A stretch of DNA of 15,204 bases from an uncultured Lachnospiraceae bacterium (GTDB lineage Bacteria; Bacillota; Clostridia; Lachnospirales; Lachnospiraceae). The position numbers and the translations under genes were made by a program. The notes under the pieces are model-generated. The model was not told the origin of the DNA. It did no database searches and saw nothing but the letters and a program-made list of their open reading frames with translations. Every line of letters begins with the position of its first letter. Position 1 is the first letter of the stretch. The stretch is taken from the NCBI GenBank assembly GCA_910586315.1, contig CAJUIP010000058.1, positions 1-15,204 of the forward strand. The letters are read 5' to 3'. This document shows positions 14,985-15,204 of this stretch, one piece after another.

Positions 14985-15013
14985 TTTAAAAACGAGATAT
15001 TTTTGTATATAAT
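14985..15013 (+). promoter_or_regulatory. candidate promoter facing the right end of the window
   Basis: TTTAAA (14985-14990), exact 17-bp spacer, perfect TATAAT (15008-15013). Transcription would begin near 15020 and run into the structured segment 15059-15188. No coding frame with a ribosome site starts before the window ends, so the product is either a long leader, a non-coding RNA or a gene lying beyond. Confidence 0.5.
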
Positions 15014-15058
15014 AAAACTGATATTTCGTGCTCTGTGGAATTGTAACAGATCAGCCTT

Positions 15059-15188
15059 GCATCTTCTTGCCCGTGTACTGCGGACAAGAAGCACGCGGCG
15101 TCCGCCTTACGAAGATTCATAGGACCCCCCATGCCTGCCATCAGGCACCACCATGAGTGAAAGTGTTTCCTATGAGCCTCCGGCGGAT
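15059..15188. repeat. nested palindromes ending in an inverted copy of the left-end repeat tip
   Basis: ATCTTC (15061-15066) pairs with GAAGAT (15111-15116), enclosing GTA/TAC (15075-15077, 15108-15110) and GCGGAC/GTCCGC (15080-15085, 15100-15105). An alternative pairing is CTTCTTG/CAAGAAG (15063-15069, 15085-15091). Then TCATAGGA (15117-15124) faces TCCTATGA (15168-15175), enclosing TGCCTG-CCAT-CAGGCA (15132-15147). GCCTCCGGCGGAT (15176-15188) is the exact reverse complement of bases 1-13. It is probably a composite dispersed intergenic repeat; a structured RNA is the alternative. Confidence 0.6.
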
Positions 15189-15204
15189 GTGCAGAAAACG
15201 GGAG

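Overview
The window looks like chromosomal DNA of a Clostridia bacterium of the Lachnospiraceae (Enterocloster/Hungatella-like; inferred from gene families, strong AGGAGG-type ribosome sites, moderate GC and cell-wall-binding repeats; genus not provable here). No tRNA, rRNA, transposase, phage gene or CRISPR array was seen.

Left block (1-5595, plus strand). Two identical 61-bp palindrome-rich repeats lie upstream of scfA, a 48-residue six-cysteine SCIFF RiPP precursor too short for ordinary gene calling. It is followed by scfB, its radical SAM/SPASM maturase, best started at a TTG (455) rather than at the first ATG, which sits inside an RNA hairpin. Then come a fused secDF, tgt (queuine tRNA-ribosyltransferase) and yajC, closed by a strong terminator. 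SecDF and YajC are accessory parts of the Sec translocon, so a RiPP biosynthetic pair is embedded in a protein-export/tRNA-modification cluster.

Middle (5610-7533). A minus-strand five-helix membrane protein of the CmpB-like family has a long C-terminal coiled coil with 22-residue repeats. Divergent from it is a GntR/FCD-type regulator whose recognition helix lacks the usual Arg-Glu pair.

Right block (7956-13531, plus strand). A complete peptide-type ABC importer: lipoprotein binding protein, two permeases and two ATPases. A strong terminator-like hairpin separates the binding-protein gene from the transporter genes, which fits making more binding protein than transporter. The second ATPase has an altered signature motif (LDGGR instead of LSGGQ). 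Two copies of a two-hairpin element with a shared GAGTATGAAAAAG tail flank the operon, one on each side. The regulator next door is a plausible but unproven controller.

Right end (13532-15204). Several hairpins, then a secreted protein with a C-terminal cell-wall-binding repeat region, a weak terminator, a good promoter candidate (TTTAAA-17-TATAAT) and a highly structured terminal segment. That segment ends in an inverted copy of the first 13 bases of the window, suggesting a dispersed palindromic repeat family.
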